A DNA stretch of 64,000 nt from JAPOXR01 sp965221935 (GTDB lineage: Bacteria; Pseudomonadota; Alphaproteobacteria; Rhodobacterales; Rhodobacteraceae): the NCBI GenBank assembly GCA_965221935.1, contig CBDCSZ010000036.1:62001-126000 (forward strand), given 5' to 3'. Of this stretch, positions 9,123 through 18,570 are shown in pieces; the stretch's first letter is position 1; every line of letters starts with the position of its first letter. The notes beneath the pieces are model-generated. The model saw only the letters and a program-made list of their open reading frames with translations. It had not been told where the DNA came from and ran no database searches. A program made the translations under genes and the position numbers.

Positions 9123-10697
9123 TCACAGTCTCCACCGCCAGTCTTTCAGGATTTCCCGCGCCGCATTGTGCCCGGGAACCGCCGACACGGCGCCGCCGGG
9201 GTGGCTTGAAGCGCCGCACTGGTACAGTCTCTTGATCGGTGAGCGGTAGTCAGCGTAACGCGGCACCGGACGCATGAAGAACATCTGGTCCAGCGAAAGC
9301 TCCCCGTGCTGCGAGTTTCCGCCCGGGATCGCAATGTCATCTTCTATATCCTTGGGCGTGTATAGTTTATGGTCAATGACGCTGTCGGAAAACCCGGGCG
9401 CGAACCTGTCCATGACCGCATAGGCGTTCTTGACAAGCTGCAGACCCTCGCGGTCCCAGGTCGAGTCTCGCAGTTTGTAGGGCGACACTCCGCCCTGGAT
9501 CACCACGACATGTTTGCCTTCCGGCGCCAAGGTGTCGTCGCAGAAGCTCGGCACATTGGGCGACAGGAACGGCTGTTGGGAATACCACCCGAATTTCGCG
9601 TCGTGGAATGCCTGTTCCAGAAACTCCGGCGACGGACAGATATGGGCATAGGCCGGATACTCCACGCCTGTCTTTTCCTTGCTGAAGCCCGTGTAGTGCG
9701 GAAGCCTGTCCACCGCACACATCAGTTTGAAACTCATGCCGCGGCTGCGGAATCCCTTGATGTCCTCGACGAAATCCTCGGGAAGAGAGTCAGAATCCAC
9801 CAGTTTGAGAAATGTGTGTCTGGCGTTGCAGTTGCTGATCACCCGGCTGGCGCCGATCTCTTCGCCCGAGCGCAGCCGCACGCCGGAGGCCGTGCCTTGG
9901 CGCACAAGAATTTTGTCCACCAAAGCGCCGCAGCGGATTTCCATCCCGTGCGCCCTGCCGGAGCTGGCGATTGCGTCAGCGACCGCGCCCATTCCCCCAC
10001 GGACAAAACTCATGTCGGTCTGACCGATGAGGTGGGTCACAAGATAGAATGCGGTTCCGGGGCTGTAGGGGCCGGAATTGCCGCCGATCGTGGCCCAGAA
10101 CATGAACTTGGCCTTGACCAGGTCGCTTTCAAACCAACGGTCCACATAGTCATATGCGCTCATCGAAAGCGCGTGCAACAGGTTGTAGACCTCCTTTTCG
10201 GCATTGCGGAATTTCCAGAGAAACCGCGCCGTCCGGCAGAGACCAACCGGGTCTTTGCGAAACGGATTGGTCGGAGTCTCCAGCTGCAGCCTGCGCAGAA
10301 TCTCAATTGTGGAGTGCAGCCGTTCAAAGAATTTCGGGTAGTTCTCCGCATCCTTCTTTGAAAAACGCGCGATTTGCTCCTTGGTCTTTACCGGATCTTT
10401 GGTGAAAACTATGCAGTCATCCTCGGTCGGATTGATGACGTTCGGCTGCCCAAAACTCTCGAGGCCGAACTTTTCGAGCTCCAGCTCCTTCATGACCTTG
10501 GGGTGAAGATGCCCCATGATGAAGGAGTAGGTTGACCCCCTGAAGCCGGGGCTGAATTCCTCGGTGACGCAGGCGCCTCCCACGCAGGGTTTCTGTTCCA
10601 GCACCAGCACTTTTTTGCCCGCGCGCGCCAGATAGGCGCCGCAGGTAAGACCGTTGTGACCGCCGCCAACGACAACGGCATCGTAAGTCGGCTTCAT
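9123..10697 (-). CDS. PYROXD2/phytoene-desaturase-like FAD-dependent oxidoreductase
   Basis: A 524-residue flavoprotein with an N-terminal FAD-binding Rossmann motif (VVVGGGHNGL, residues 8-17) followed by VLVLEQ, and a C-terminal GGAVSAVPGHNAA motif characteristic of the carotenoid desaturase/PYROXD2 superfamily. Full length for the family. Its ATG overlaps the stop of the enoyl-CoA hydratase gene (ATGA), so the two are translationally coupled and probably act in one oxidation pathway. No other carotenoid genes are nearby, so carotenoid synthesis is unlikely; the substrate is unknown. Confidence 0.88.
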   Translation of the reverse strand: MKPTYDAVVVGGGHNGLTCGAYLARAGKKVLVLEQKPCVGGACVTEEFSPGFRGSTYSFIMGHLHPKVMKELELEKFGLESFGQPNVINPTEDDCIVFTKDPVKTKEQIARFSKKDAENYPKFFERLHSTIEILRRLQLETPTNPFRKDPVGLCRTARFLWKFRNAEKEVYNLLHALSMSAYDYVDRWFESDLVKAKFMFWATIGGNSGPYSPGTAFYLVTHLIGQTDMSFVRGGMGAVADAIASSGRAHGMEIRCGALVDKILVRQGTASGVRLRSGEEIGASRVISNCNARHTFLKLVDSDSLPEDFVEDIKGFRSRGMSFKLMCAVDRLPHYTGFSKEKTGVEYPAYAHICPSPEFLEQAFHDAKFGWYSQQPFLSPNVPSFCDDTLAPEGKHVVVIQGGVSPYKLRDSTWDREGLQLVKNAYAVMDRFAPGFSDSVIDHKLYTPKDIEDDIAIPGGNSQHGELSLDQMFFMRPVPRYADYRSPIKRLYQCGASSHPGGAVSAVPGHNAAREILKDWRWRL

Positions 10698-11491
10698 TCG
10701 CCTTTGAATTCCGGCCGGCGTTTTTCGAGATAGGCCGCGATCCCTTCCTTCCGGTCCTGAGAAAACATCAGCAGCGCCGAGAGATCCCCGCCGGCGTCAA
10801 GTGCCTGTTCATATGTCTGTGACGGCGCCCTGTTGATGGCCTGTTTCACCGCCATCACGGCAAGCGGACCGGCGCGGCCCGTTTCGGCAGCGATTTCGAG
10901 TGCCTTTTCAAGAGCCTGTCCCGGCGGCGTCACATGATTCACCAACCCCAGCCGCAGCGCCTCTTCAGCGCCAATCTGCCGGCCGGTGTAAGCCAGTTCC
11001 CGCGCTTTGCGCTGTCCAACGGCCCGCGTCAGCAGCCATGCTCCGCCAAGAATTGGAAACAGCCCGCGCCGCGCTTCCGGCATGCCGAATCGGGCCGTTG
11101 CCGAAGCGACCGCAAAGTCGCACCGCAGCATCAATTCCAAGCCGCCGCCAAGCGCGTAGCCCTCGACCGCGGCGATTACCGGTTTCGTCACGCGGCCCAT
11201 GAACCTCATGAAATCGTGCCAGACCGCGGTGCTGTGGCGATGGCGGTATTTGTCAAACGGCGGCATCTCGCTGGCGGCGGTGCCCTTCAGATCTCCGCCG
11301 GCGCAAAACGCCTTGTCATCGCCAGTCAGCACGATCGCCGACACAGAACGGTCGGCGTCCCAGCCCGTCAGCACAGATTTCGCCTCGGTCAGCATCGTGT
11401 CGGTCAGGGCGTTTCGCGCCTCGGGACGCGAAAGCCGTAAAATGCCCGCGCCTTCGGAAACCGAGACCGCAATCTGGGTGTGGTCCCGCAT
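10694..11491 (-). CDS. Enoyl-CoA hydratase/isomerase family protein
   Basis: A crotonase-fold protein of 265 residues, the typical length. CAGGDLKG near residues 65-72 supplies the first oxyanion-hole segment, and EGYALGGGLELML near 110-122 supplies the second and the usual catalytic acidic region. The family hydrates or isomerises acyl-CoA thioesters. It lies in a leftward operon with an ADP-forming acyl-CoA synthetase and an aldehyde dehydrogenase, which fits a side-chain or ring-cleavage CoA pathway. The stop is coupled to the FAD-oxidoreductase start. Confidence 0.93.
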   Translation of the reverse strand: MRDHTQIAVSVSEGAGILRLSRPEARNALTDTMLTEAKSVLTGWDADRSVSAIVLTGDDKAFCAGGDLKGTAASEMPPFDKYRHRHSTAVWHDFMRFMGRVTKPVIAAVEGYALGGGLELMLRCDFAVASATARFGMPEARRGLFPILGGAWLLTRAVGQRKARELAYTGRQIGAEEALRLGLVNHVTPPGQALEKALEIAAETGRAGPLAVMAVKQAINRAPSQTYEQALDAGGDLSALLMFSQDRKEGIAAYLEKRRPEFKGE

Positions 11492-11497
11492 CGGCCG

Positions 11498-12169
11498 TCA
11501 GGAAATCATCGCGATCGTTTGCTCGGTTGTCTTCACATCGCCGAAGCTCTGGTAAAATGACGTCAGCCCGGCAAGGTGATCGTCGTCGTAGCGCGCGGCA
11601 TTCGCGTCCTCCACCATGACAACCTTGTAATCCAGCATCATCGCGTCACGGGCGGTGGATTCCGAGCACATGTTGGTTGCGGTGCCGGCGACGATCAGGT
11701 TCTCCACGCCCTCTGCCTGCAGGATTTCGTGGAGGTCGGAAGCTCCGGTCACGAACGGCGAAAACCTCCGTTTGGTGACAATCCTGTCGGTATCGGCGAC
11801 ATCCAGATCCGGGTAGAGCTCGTAGCCGTCGTTTCCCGGGCTCAGCTTGGCCAGGTGGTTTTGCCCTTTGGCCTCGGTGAAGAAATACCGGTGGTAAAGC
11901 TGCCATTGGCTCGGAGCTCCCTCTTCGTCGGCACAGCGCATGATGACCCAGAAGACGGGAACGTTTTTGTCACGGCAAACGGCCGCAATGCGGTTGATGT
12001 TCGGCACGATCGAAATCGCCGTGTCGACTTCGGCGACATAAAAATTCTGCATGTCGATCACGAGGAACGCCGTTTTTTCCGCGGCAAAACTGTCAAAAAC
12101 CGACAGCTTGCCGCGCTTGGCCATGATTCGTTCGATCACATAGTCGGGTATCTTCACATCGTGCGGCAT
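11498..12169 (-). CDS. Isochorismatase-family cysteine hydrolase
   Basis: A 223-residue hydrolase with the complete catalytic triad of the family: Asp39 (LVIDMQ), Lys133 (VTKRRFS) and Cys168 (TNMCSESTARDA). Members hydrolyse amides, carbamoyl groups or isochorismate. The start is ATG 12169, preceded by AGAGGTGGAG at good spacing; an in-frame GTG at 12184 overlaps that ribosome site and is rejected. It is the first gene of the leftward group ending with the FAD oxidoreductase, and a tandem-repeat operator lies 33 bp upstream. Confidence 0.93.
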   Translation of the reverse strand: MPHDVKIPDYVIERIMAKRGKLSVFDSFAAEKTAFLVIDMQNFYVAEVDTAISIVPNINRIAAVCRDKNVPVFWVIMRCADEEGAPSQWQLYHRYFFTEAKGQNHLAKLSPGNDGYELYPDLDVADTDRIVTKRRFSPFVTGASDLHEILQAEGVENLIVAGTATNMCSESTARDAMMLDYKVVMVEDANAARYDDDHLAGLTSFYQSFGDVKTTEQTIAMIS

Positions 12170-12201
12170 GCTTTCAGTCTCCACCTCTGGTCGATTTCGG
12201 G

Positions 12202-12228
12202 CTGCCCACTATGGTCCCACTAGTGAAA
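12202..12228 (-). promoter_or_regulatory. Tandem TAGTGGG-type operator, copy 1
   Basis: Read on the minus strand: TAGTGGGA-CCA-TAGTGGGC followed by AG. Two 8-bp repeats are spaced by exactly 11 bp (one helical turn), 33 bp upstream of the isochorismatase start. The same arrangement recurs at 18,571-18,597 and 26,303-26,329, always just upstream of a gene start. No regulator is known for it; the regularity suggests a DNA-binding protein that contacts direct repeats. Confidence 0.6.
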
Positions 12229-12296
12229 AACTTCAACAGGATTTCCGTCCGCGGCGGCTGTTTTCGCGAAATTGCCGTCCGCGCCGCCTGACTGGC

Positions 12297-13046
12297 TCAG
12301 TGCAGGACGCCGCCGCCGTCGACGACAAGTGTCTGTCCAGTGACAAAACCGGAATGATCGCTGAGGAAAAACGCGGTCGGGCCAACCAGGTCTTCCGGCT
12401 GCTGATCGCGGGCCAGCGACCGCGCGCCGGCGATTGCGCCCTTGCGCTCGCCGATGCCTTCCTTCGCCAGCACCCCCGCGCTCATCGTCAGCCCGGGGGC
12501 AATCGTGTTGACGCGGATTTGGCTTGGACCGAGCTCGCGGATGAGGCCGCGCGTCATGCTCCACACGGCACCTTTTGAGGCGTCATAATGAAGCAGATGC
12601 GGATACCCGCGAAAAATCCGGTTGCTTGAAATCATCACCACAGATCCGCCGCCGGCCCGCTGCATGTGCGGCGCCGCCGCGCGCACGCAAAGCCAGGGGC
12701 CTTTCACATTGACCTGCATCACCCGGTCCCAGAGGCGCTCATCGATTTCGTCGAAGGGCTGCAGCGGCAGGGCATTGAACAGCGCCGCGTTGCAGACGAG
12801 CCCGTCAATTCCTCCGAATGCCTGCGCGGCGGCGTCGGCGATGGCTTCGCAGCCCTGTGGGGTGGCGACATCCCCGGTGACCGCAATGGCATCGTTTGTG
12901 TCTGCCGAGATCCGCCGGGCGGCTGCGGACGGATCGTCGATGTCGGCGAGCGCGACCCGCGCGCCCATCGCGGCCAGTCCGGTTGCCAGCGCGGCGCCTA
13001 TACCCTGGGCGGCGCCGGTCACAACGACGCGTTTGCCGTTCAGCAT
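12297..13046 (-). CDS. SDR-family oxidoreductase
   Basis: A 249-residue short-chain dehydrogenase with TGAAQGIG at residues 11-18, CNAA in place of the usual NNAG near 85, and a catalytic YDASKG motif in the expected place. The C-terminal VDGGGVLH is typical. The last codons of the upstream aldehyde dehydrogenase overlap its start by 7 bp, so the two are probably co-translated. A dehydrogenase beside an aldehyde dehydrogenase suggests stepwise oxidation of an alcohol to an acid. NNAG-to-CNAA is a tolerated variation. Confidence 0.92.
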   Translation of the reverse strand: MLNGKRVVVTGAAQGIGAALATGLAAMGARVALADIDDPSAAARRISADTNDAIAVTGDVATPQGCEAIADAAAQAFGGIDGLVCNAALFNALPLQPFDEIDERLWDRVMQVNVKGPWLCVRAAAPHMQRAGGGSVVMISSNRIFRGYPHLLHYDASKGAVWSMTRGLIRELGPSQIRVNTIAPGLTMSAGVLAKEGIGERKGAIAGARSLARDQQPEDLVGPTAFFLSDHSGFVTGQTLVVDGGGVLH

Positions 13047-14482
13047 TGGTTCCTCCTGCCGTGATGAATCACAGTTGTCTTGGCCTCAGTGAAGTTCTCC
13101 CAGCTGTAGGCGCCGCCCTCGCGGCCCACGCCCGAATTCTTGAATCCGCCGAAAGGCGCATTGAGTTCGCGCATGAAAGAGCCGTTGACGACAACCGTGC
13201 CGGTCCGCAGCCGCCGCGAGACGCGCAGGGCGCGTTCGATATGCCTTGTCCACAGGTAGCCGGAGAGGCCGAATTCGCTGTCATTGGCCAGCATGACCGC
13301 CTCTTCTTCGCTTTCGAATTCGGCGAACGCCACCAGCGGCCCGAACGCCTCTTCGCGCCAGATCCGGCTGCGGCGCGAGGCGATGCGGATGGCCCCTGGC
13401 CGGAGAAAGTAACCGGCGCCGTCGGCGCGGCCCCCGAAGAGGATTTCGTCGCCATCCGCCTCCGCGCTGCGGTAGTAATCAAGCACTTTATTGCGGTGCG
13501 CTCCCGAGATCATCGGCCCGATGGCAACGCCGCTGTTCCGGGGATCGCCGATTTTCATGGCCTCGGCGCCGGTCCGGAAACCGTCGAGAAACGCCTCTGC
13601 CACGCCCTCCTGCAGCAAAATCCGGCTTCCTGCCAGACAGGCAAGCCCGTTATTGCCGTATGCCGCACGCAGGGATCCCTCAACCGCCGCGGGAATATCG
13701 GTGTCATCAAACACGATTGTCGCCGACTTGCCGCCGAGTTCCAGGATGCAGGGCAGGTGACGCCGCGCCGCCTCCACGGCCACCGCCGCGCCGCCGGCGC
13801 CGCCGCCGGTGAAGCCGATCATGTCAATGTCCGGCGATGCGGCCAACATTTTTCCGGTCACAGCTCCGCTGCCGTTGACGCAGTTCAGCACCCCGTCCGG
13901 CAGCCCCGCCGCCGCAATGATGTCAACCATGCGGCGGATTGCCATCGGCGTCTGCTCGGACGGTTTTAAAACGACTGAATTGCCCGCCGCCAGGGCCGGC
14001 GCCAGCTTCAGGGCGGACAGGCCGATCGGAACATTCCAAGGTGAGAACAGGGCGCAGACACCCATCGGCTCGCGTTCGACCAGAGTTGTCGCGCTGAAGA
14101 GCTGGCGATAACTCTCGCCGCTCTCACGGGAAAGGAAATCGGCATAATAGTCAAACCAGCCGGCCGCTCCGGCAATGTGCCCGAGCACCTGGGCGGCGGG
14201 TATGCCGCTTTCCGCAACCTGCTGCCGGCAGAGTTCGCCGGCATGCCGGCGGATCGAATCCGCGGCGCGGCGCAGTACCTTGCTCCGTTCGGCGTGTGAG
14301 ACCCTGGACCAAACGCCGCTTTCAAAGCTGCGTTTTGCGGCGCCGGCCGCTTCTCCAACCTGAAAATGAGTGGCGTTACGGAGACTGCCGATCACAGTTT
14401 CTGTTGACGGATCGACGATATTGATCGTCCGGCCTTCGCCGGGGATGTTTTTTCCGTCGATCAGATTGTGAATTTCTCTCAA
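13040..14482 (-). CDS. Aldehyde dehydrogenase (NAD(P)-dependent)
   Basis: A 480-residue class I/II-type aldehyde dehydrogenase: LFSPWNVP (NAD site), FTGGGAGG, the catalytic Glu in LELGGKSATIV and the catalytic Cys in LACLAGSR, and the late EAFGPLVAF motif. The start is taken as TTG 14482, preceded by GGAG and overlapping the upstream stop as TTGA; the open frame further upstream lies within the acyl-CoA synthetase gene and has no family similarity. It oxidises an aldehyde to the acid, which the adjacent ADP-forming acyl-CoA synthetase could then activate. Confidence 0.92.
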   Translation of the reverse strand: MREIHNLIDGKNIPGEGRTINIVDPSTETVIGSLRNATHFQVGEAAGAAKRSFESGVWSRVSHAERSKVLRRAADSIRRHAGELCRQQVAESGIPAAQVLGHIAGAAGWFDYYADFLSRESGESYRQLFSATTLVEREPMGVCALFSPWNVPIGLSALKLAPALAAGNSVVLKPSEQTPMAIRRMVDIIAAAGLPDGVLNCVNGSGAVTGKMLAASPDIDMIGFTGGGAGGAAVAVEAARRHLPCILELGGKSATIVFDDTDIPAAVEGSLRAAYGNNGLACLAGSRILLQEGVAEAFLDGFRTGAEAMKIGDPRNSGVAIGPMISGAHRNKVLDYYRSAEADGDEILFGGRADGAGYFLRPGAIRIASRRSRIWREEAFGPLVAFAEFESEEEAVMLANDSEFGLSGYLWTRHIERALRVSRRLRTGTVVVNGSFMRELNAPFGGFKNSGVGREGGAYSWENFTEAKTTVIHHGRRNQC

Positions 14483-16548
14483 ACCGTTTCTCCGCGGTCC
14501 GCGCGGACCAAATCCACACCGACGACTCCTTCCTGTGTCACGACCAGCGGGTTGATCTCGAAATCCGGCAGCGAATGGGCGATGCCCGAGACCGCGACCA
14601 GCGCCTGTTCGAGCGCCGCGCGGCTGACAGCAGGCCTGCCTCTCCATCCGGCAAACTTGGGAGCAACCCGCAGCGCGTTCACCATGGATCTGGCATCGGC
14701 CGGCCCAAAGGGCGGCTTTCGGCACACGAGATCGCCAAACAGCCGACAGTCGACTCCCCCCGAACCCAAAACGACAAGCGGTCCGAAATGCGGGTCATCG
14801 CGAACCCCCAGCAACACTTCCACACCGTCGATCTGCGGCGAAGCGGTGATGCGGATGCCCGGATGCTGTTCCCGGTGGGCAATCGCAAGGTCCGAAAGCC
14901 GCTTGAACGCCCGCGAGACCCTTGACGCATCCGTCAGGTTGATTTCCACGCCGCCAAGCTCGGTCTTGTGCTTCAGGGACGGGGCGGAAAGCTTCAGCAC
15001 AATGGGCCCATCGAGGAGGCCGATGGCCTCATCGGCCGATCCCACCGCGGTCTCGGCAGCGAGAGCGATTCCAGCCGAATCGAGCAGCGGAACCAGATCG
15101 CCCCGTTCTCCCGGCGGCGCGGGCTCGGTCGGCGGCTTTTGAAATGCCTGCCCGCAATGCACGGCTTTTGCCGCCGCCGCGGTCGCCGCCGCGGGGTCAT
15201 CGAAAACCGCCAGCCCGGTTTCGACGAGCGCCTTGCGGTCTTCGGGATGAAAATTTCCGGCGATGGCGATCAGCTGATCCTTGTGGGCGTCCCGAAATGA
15301 GAGGAGCTGCGGCATGATTGCGCTGCGGGTGCGCGGCACCAGCGGCACGTGGCTGATGTAGCCGATCATGGTGGGCGCGCCGCGCTCAAGTCCCCATTTG
15401 AGATGGCCGCCGGTGATCCCCATATCGCTCATCGAGGGCGCTGAAATGTCGATGGGATTCCGGTCATTCACAAAGCTGTTTGCCTGTTTCAGCTCAGCAA
15501 GCGCATCGGCCGGGTAGTCCACCAGCCGCAGACCCAGTTTTGCCGCAGTGTCCGAAATCATCACCGCGCCGCCCCCTGAGACGGAGACCGCGGCCACTTC
15601 CGGGGCAGCCGGCGGCGGGCCGGCATTGCAGGCGGCGGCAAGATCGATCATCTCGTTGATCGAGTGCGCCCGCAGCACACCGAATTGGGCGAAAAGATCG
15701 CGCACCGCCGAGTCCTCAACATACAGGGACGCTGTGTGGCCCGCCGCCGCCTGCCCGCCCTCGGGCGTGGTGCCGACCTTCAGCGCAATCACCGGCTTGT
15801 GCGCCCGCCGCGCCAATTCCAGAGCCTGCACCAGTTTCAGGCCCCGGCTGGCATCTTCAATGTAGGCGGCAATGGTCTTGGTCGCCGCATCGCCGGCGAA
15901 ATAGGCAATCGCGTCCGCCACGTCGATGTCAGCCTGGTTGCCGGTTGAAATCCAGTTGGCCAAACCGATGCCGCGGTCGCGGAGCTGCGCGAAAATCTGA
16001 ATTCCGACCGCGCCCGACTGGCTGGCCACAGAGACGCTGCCGGTCTCGGGCCATCCGTTGCCGTCGAAATGTTCGGGAGCGGAAGTGAAACTCGCGACAA
16101 ACCCGGAGACGAGCGACATCGTGCCCATGCAGTTTGGACCAATCATCCGCATGCCATTGGTGCGGGCGATGCGCAGCAGCTCGTCCTGCTGGGCGCGCCC
16201 GGAACCGCCGGTCTCGGCGAACTGCGCGCCGTAGACCACGGCGGCCCTGCAGCCCTTTTCCGCGGCGGCGGTCAGATTGGCGCGCACATGCGCCGCCGGC
16301 ACGGCGATGACCGCGATGTCAGGCGCTTCCGGCACATCGGCAATCGACCGGAATGCCGGCACGCCCTGCACCATGTCATGGCTCGCATTGACCGGGTAGA
16401 GGCGGCCGCGATAGCCGCGCTCGAGACAGAATTTCAGCGCCCGGCCGCCGAATTTCATCGGATTGGTCGAAGCGCCGACGATCGCGGCGCTCGCCGGCGA
16501 AAAGCAATACCTCAGACTGGCGATTCCGTCGGCGGTCAGCTGGTGCAT
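14479..16548 (-). CDS. ADP-forming acetate/acyl-CoA synthetase (fused alpha-beta)
   Basis: A 689-residue NDP-forming acyl-CoA synthetase. The N-terminal CoA-binding domain begins with a VGAS motif near residue 23. A succinyl-CoA-synthetase-like domain follows, with SQSGAVG near 183 and the phosphohistidine candidate in GHTASLY near 272. The C-terminal ATP-grasp domain contains KLSAPSLKHKTELGGV. It makes acyl-CoA from acid, CoA and ATP, or the reverse with substrate-level phosphorylation. Its stop is coupled to the aldehyde dehydrogenase start. Confidence 0.9.
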   Translation of the reverse strand: MHQLTADGIASLRYCFSPASAAIVGASTNPMKFGGRALKFCLERGYRGRLYPVNASHDMVQGVPAFRSIADVPEAPDIAVIAVPAAHVRANLTAAAEKGCRAAVVYGAQFAETGGSGRAQQDELLRIARTNGMRMIGPNCMGTMSLVSGFVASFTSAPEHFDGNGWPETGSVSVASQSGAVGIQIFAQLRDRGIGLANWISTGNQADIDVADAIAYFAGDAATKTIAAYIEDASRGLKLVQALELARRAHKPVIALKVGTTPEGGQAAAGHTASLYVEDSAVRDLFAQFGVLRAHSINEMIDLAAACNAGPPPAAPEVAAVSVSGGGAVMISDTAAKLGLRLVDYPADALAELKQANSFVNDRNPIDISAPSMSDMGITGGHLKWGLERGAPTMIGYISHVPLVPRTRSAIMPQLLSFRDAHKDQLIAIAGNFHPEDRKALVETGLAVFDDPAAATAAAAKAVHCGQAFQKPPTEPAPPGERGDLVPLLDSAGIALAAETAVGSADEAIGLLDGPIVLKLSAPSLKHKTELGGVEINLTDASRVSRAFKRLSDLAIAHREQHPGIRITASPQIDGVEVLLGVRDDPHFGPLVVLGSGGVDCRLFGDLVCRKPPFGPADARSMVNALRVAPKFAGWRGRPAVSRAALEQALVAVSGIAHSLPDFEINPLVVTQEGVVGVDLVRADRGETV

Positions 16549-16560
16549 TGCGTTTTGTCC

Positions 16561-17991
16561 TTACACGGCCCGGGTCCTGGTGACGCGGAAGGTCTCGTTG
16601 GCGAACCAGAGCCCGCCATGCCGGCGCAAAACCTCACGCGTCACATCGAGGTAGCGCCTGCCTTCGTGCGCCGCCGCCTGGGCAAGATCCTCCTTTACCT
16701 CAGCGAAATAGATGGCGTTGTTCCACGCGCTGGAGAGGGAGAGGGCGCCGATTTCCACGCCGTCAAGGATTGGCAGCGTGTGCATGTCAAATCTGAACAG
16801 CGAGTTCGCGTCAGTGAGACCGGAGAATGAAAACTCCCGCTTCGACTCCGCGAGCCCGCGCCGCAGCGCCTGCATGACCGCGTGGCGGCTGATGAAGGGC
16901 AGCGGCTGGTCGGGCCAGACCTTGCGAACGATCTCGTGCGCCGGATCGCTGCCGTGCGCCTGCACCACCGTCATCTGCCCGCCCGGCGCAAGCACCAGGG
17001 CCGCTGGCTTCAGGATGTGATCAACCCGAAAACGCATCGTGTGACTCTGGAGGTAGGCGTGATTGAGCAGACAGTAGTCGAATTCCATCCCCGCCTGACC
17101 CGGCCGCGGGATGAGACTTTCCAGCCGCTCCCGCTGGTCCTTTCGATAGACGGTCACAATGCTCGGGCGCGCATAGACCGGCTGCCCTAGTTTTCCCTGG
17201 TGTATCAACCATTCGCGGCTGAGCCCCTCGTAGGTCTCGGCAACCTGAAGCTGGTAGCCGTGGCTTTTCGTCCCTTCGAGCCGCAGGTCGCGGCGGCTGA
17301 CCGGATGTGGATTGTCCTCCGACAGCTTCTCCAGAACCAGCGCTTCGCGAACATAAAGGTTGGTCAGCACAAAAACCGAAAGCGGATGCTCGGAAATCCG
17401 GTCGACGAGCCGTCCCATCGTGTTGCGCAGGTCTTCAAGCCCGCGACCCTTGAGGACCACCAGCACCGGTGTGTCGGGAAACCGCGCATGCACCGCGCGC
17501 AGCGTTCGGGTGAGGGCAATGCCGTTGTCCATCGGCGCGTAAAACATCCGAATCCCTTCGGGCGCCGGAGAAATCTGGCACAGCTCTGCCGCCAGCCGGT
17601 CCGCCAGAACCCAGCTTTCGTTGGTTGTGTTCGCAAACACGTGGAAACGCTGCCGCTGCTCGTGGAAAGCGAAACTGCCGGCGGTGCGGACCGAGGTTTC
17701 CTGGCTGATCAAATCCGCCATTGTCTCAGCGGCTGACTGGTCTTTTTTGCGGCGCGGACGGCCGCGCAGCCGGAACTCGCCGCGGTCGGCGCGCCGCATG
17801 TAGTCGGCGACCCGCCTGGCGGTGTCAGGCTCGATCCTGCTGCCCGACGAAATGCGCGAAACCAGCTTGCCGTCATTCACCGACAGACGGCCAAAGGTCG
17901 ATTCTGCCACGCCATGTTTTTCGCAGAATTTCCGGATGATGCCGACAATTGCGTCAGGCTTGTCGACGAGATCGGGAAGCTCAGGCGCCAT
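16561..17991 (-). CDS. Unknown protein with N-terminal HTH-like region and methyltransferase-like C-terminal half
   Basis: A 476-residue protein I do not recognise. Residues 12-70 look like a helix-turn-helix (KLVSRISSGSRIEPDTARRVADYM) followed by a basic stretch (RGRPRRKK). The C-terminal part has FDYCLLNHAYLQ and LAPGGQMTVVQAHG, which look like post-I motifs of class I SAM methyltransferases, but a clear glycine-rich SAM loop is missing. It lies 12 bp upstream of the acyl-CoA synthetase gene and downstream of ridA, inside the run bounded by the tandem operators. It is the only gene in this region with a DNA-binding look and could be the local regulator; that is inference. Confidence 0.75.
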   Translation of the reverse strand: MAPELPDLVDKPDAIVGIIRKFCEKHGVAESTFGRLSVNDGKLVSRISSGSRIEPDTARRVADYMRRADRGEFRLRGRPRRKKDQSAAETMADLISQETSVRTAGSFAFHEQRQRFHVFANTTNESWVLADRLAAELCQISPAPEGIRMFYAPMDNGIALTRTLRAVHARFPDTPVLVVLKGRGLEDLRNTMGRLVDRISEHPLSVFVLTNLYVREALVLEKLSEDNPHPVSRRDLRLEGTKSHGYQLQVAETYEGLSREWLIHQGKLGQPVYARPSIVTVYRKDQRERLESLIPRPGQAGMEFDYCLLNHAYLQSHTMRFRVDHILKPAALVLAPGGQMTVVQAHGSDPAHEIVRKVWPDQPLPFISRHAVMQALRRGLAESKREFSFSGLTDANSLFRFDMHTLPILDGVEIGALSLSSAWNNAIYFAEVKEDLAQAAAHEGRRYLDVTREVLRRHGGLWFANETFRVTRTRAV

Positions 17992-18051
17992 GGCTGCCGT
18001 TCCCGCCGCGCGTTCCGGCGCCGGCGCTGGCCCAAGCGCTTGCCGCAGACA

Positions 18052-18528
18052 TCAGGACCGGACCAGAAAGATGCCTTCAATCTCCACCGGCTGCCGGTCG
18101 ACAAGCCCGTCGACGCCGACCGCAGACCGCGCGTGACAGCCAATCTCGGGGCCGAACACTTCGAAAAACAGGTCGCTGGCGCCGTTGAGCACCCGATTCT
18201 GGCGTTCGAAATCCGGGTGGGCGTTGATCATGCCGAGAATCTTCACAACCCTTTCCACCCGATCGAGGTCGCCAATCACGTGTTTGACCGTCGCGATCAT
18301 TTTCAGGGCAACGGAACGGGCGGTCGCATAAGCCTCTTCTTCGGTGATCTCGAGCGCCACTTTGCCGCGGCGCCTGACGCTTTCATCTTCCAGCAGCGCC
18401 GCGCCGTGACCGGACACGTAAAGCATGTTGCCAATCCGCACGGCGGCGGTTCGATTCGCCGAAGGCATCTGCAGCGGCGCCGGAAGCGAAATCCCGAGCT
18501 CCCGCAATCGTGTTTCAATCCGTTCCAT
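18052..18528 (-). CDS. RidA/YjgF-family protein (deaminase of reactive enamines/imines)
   Basis: A 158-residue member of the YjgF/YER057c/UK114 family, slightly longer than canonical RidA (about 130). It contains LYVSGHGA near residues 37-44, and the conserved Arg in ARSAVGVDGL near 131 that binds the carboxylate of 2-aminoacrylate in RidA. An acidic residue (EIEGIFLV) follows near the C-terminus. It is divergent from the LigM-like gene with a 113-bp spacer holding a tandem operator. Many catabolic RidA paralogues hydrolyse pathway enamine intermediates. Confidence 0.92.
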   Translation of the reverse strand: MERIETRLRELGISLPAPLQMPSANRTAAVRIGNMLYVSGHGAALLEDESVRRRGKVALEITEEEAYATARSVALKMIATVKHVIGDLDRVERVVKILGMINAHPDFERQNRVLNGASDLFFEVFGPEIGCHARSAVGVDGLVDRQPVEIEGIFLVRS

Positions 18529-18570
18529 GGTTTCAGCGTTTCACCAATGGCAAATTATTCTCTTGCATTT

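Noticed and set aside
9123..10697. Carotenoid biosynthesis (phytoene desaturase) function
   Set aside because: The fold matches the desaturase superfamily, but no crtB/crtE-like genes are nearby and the gene is coupled to an enoyl-CoA hydratase, so a PYROXD2-like role is preferred.
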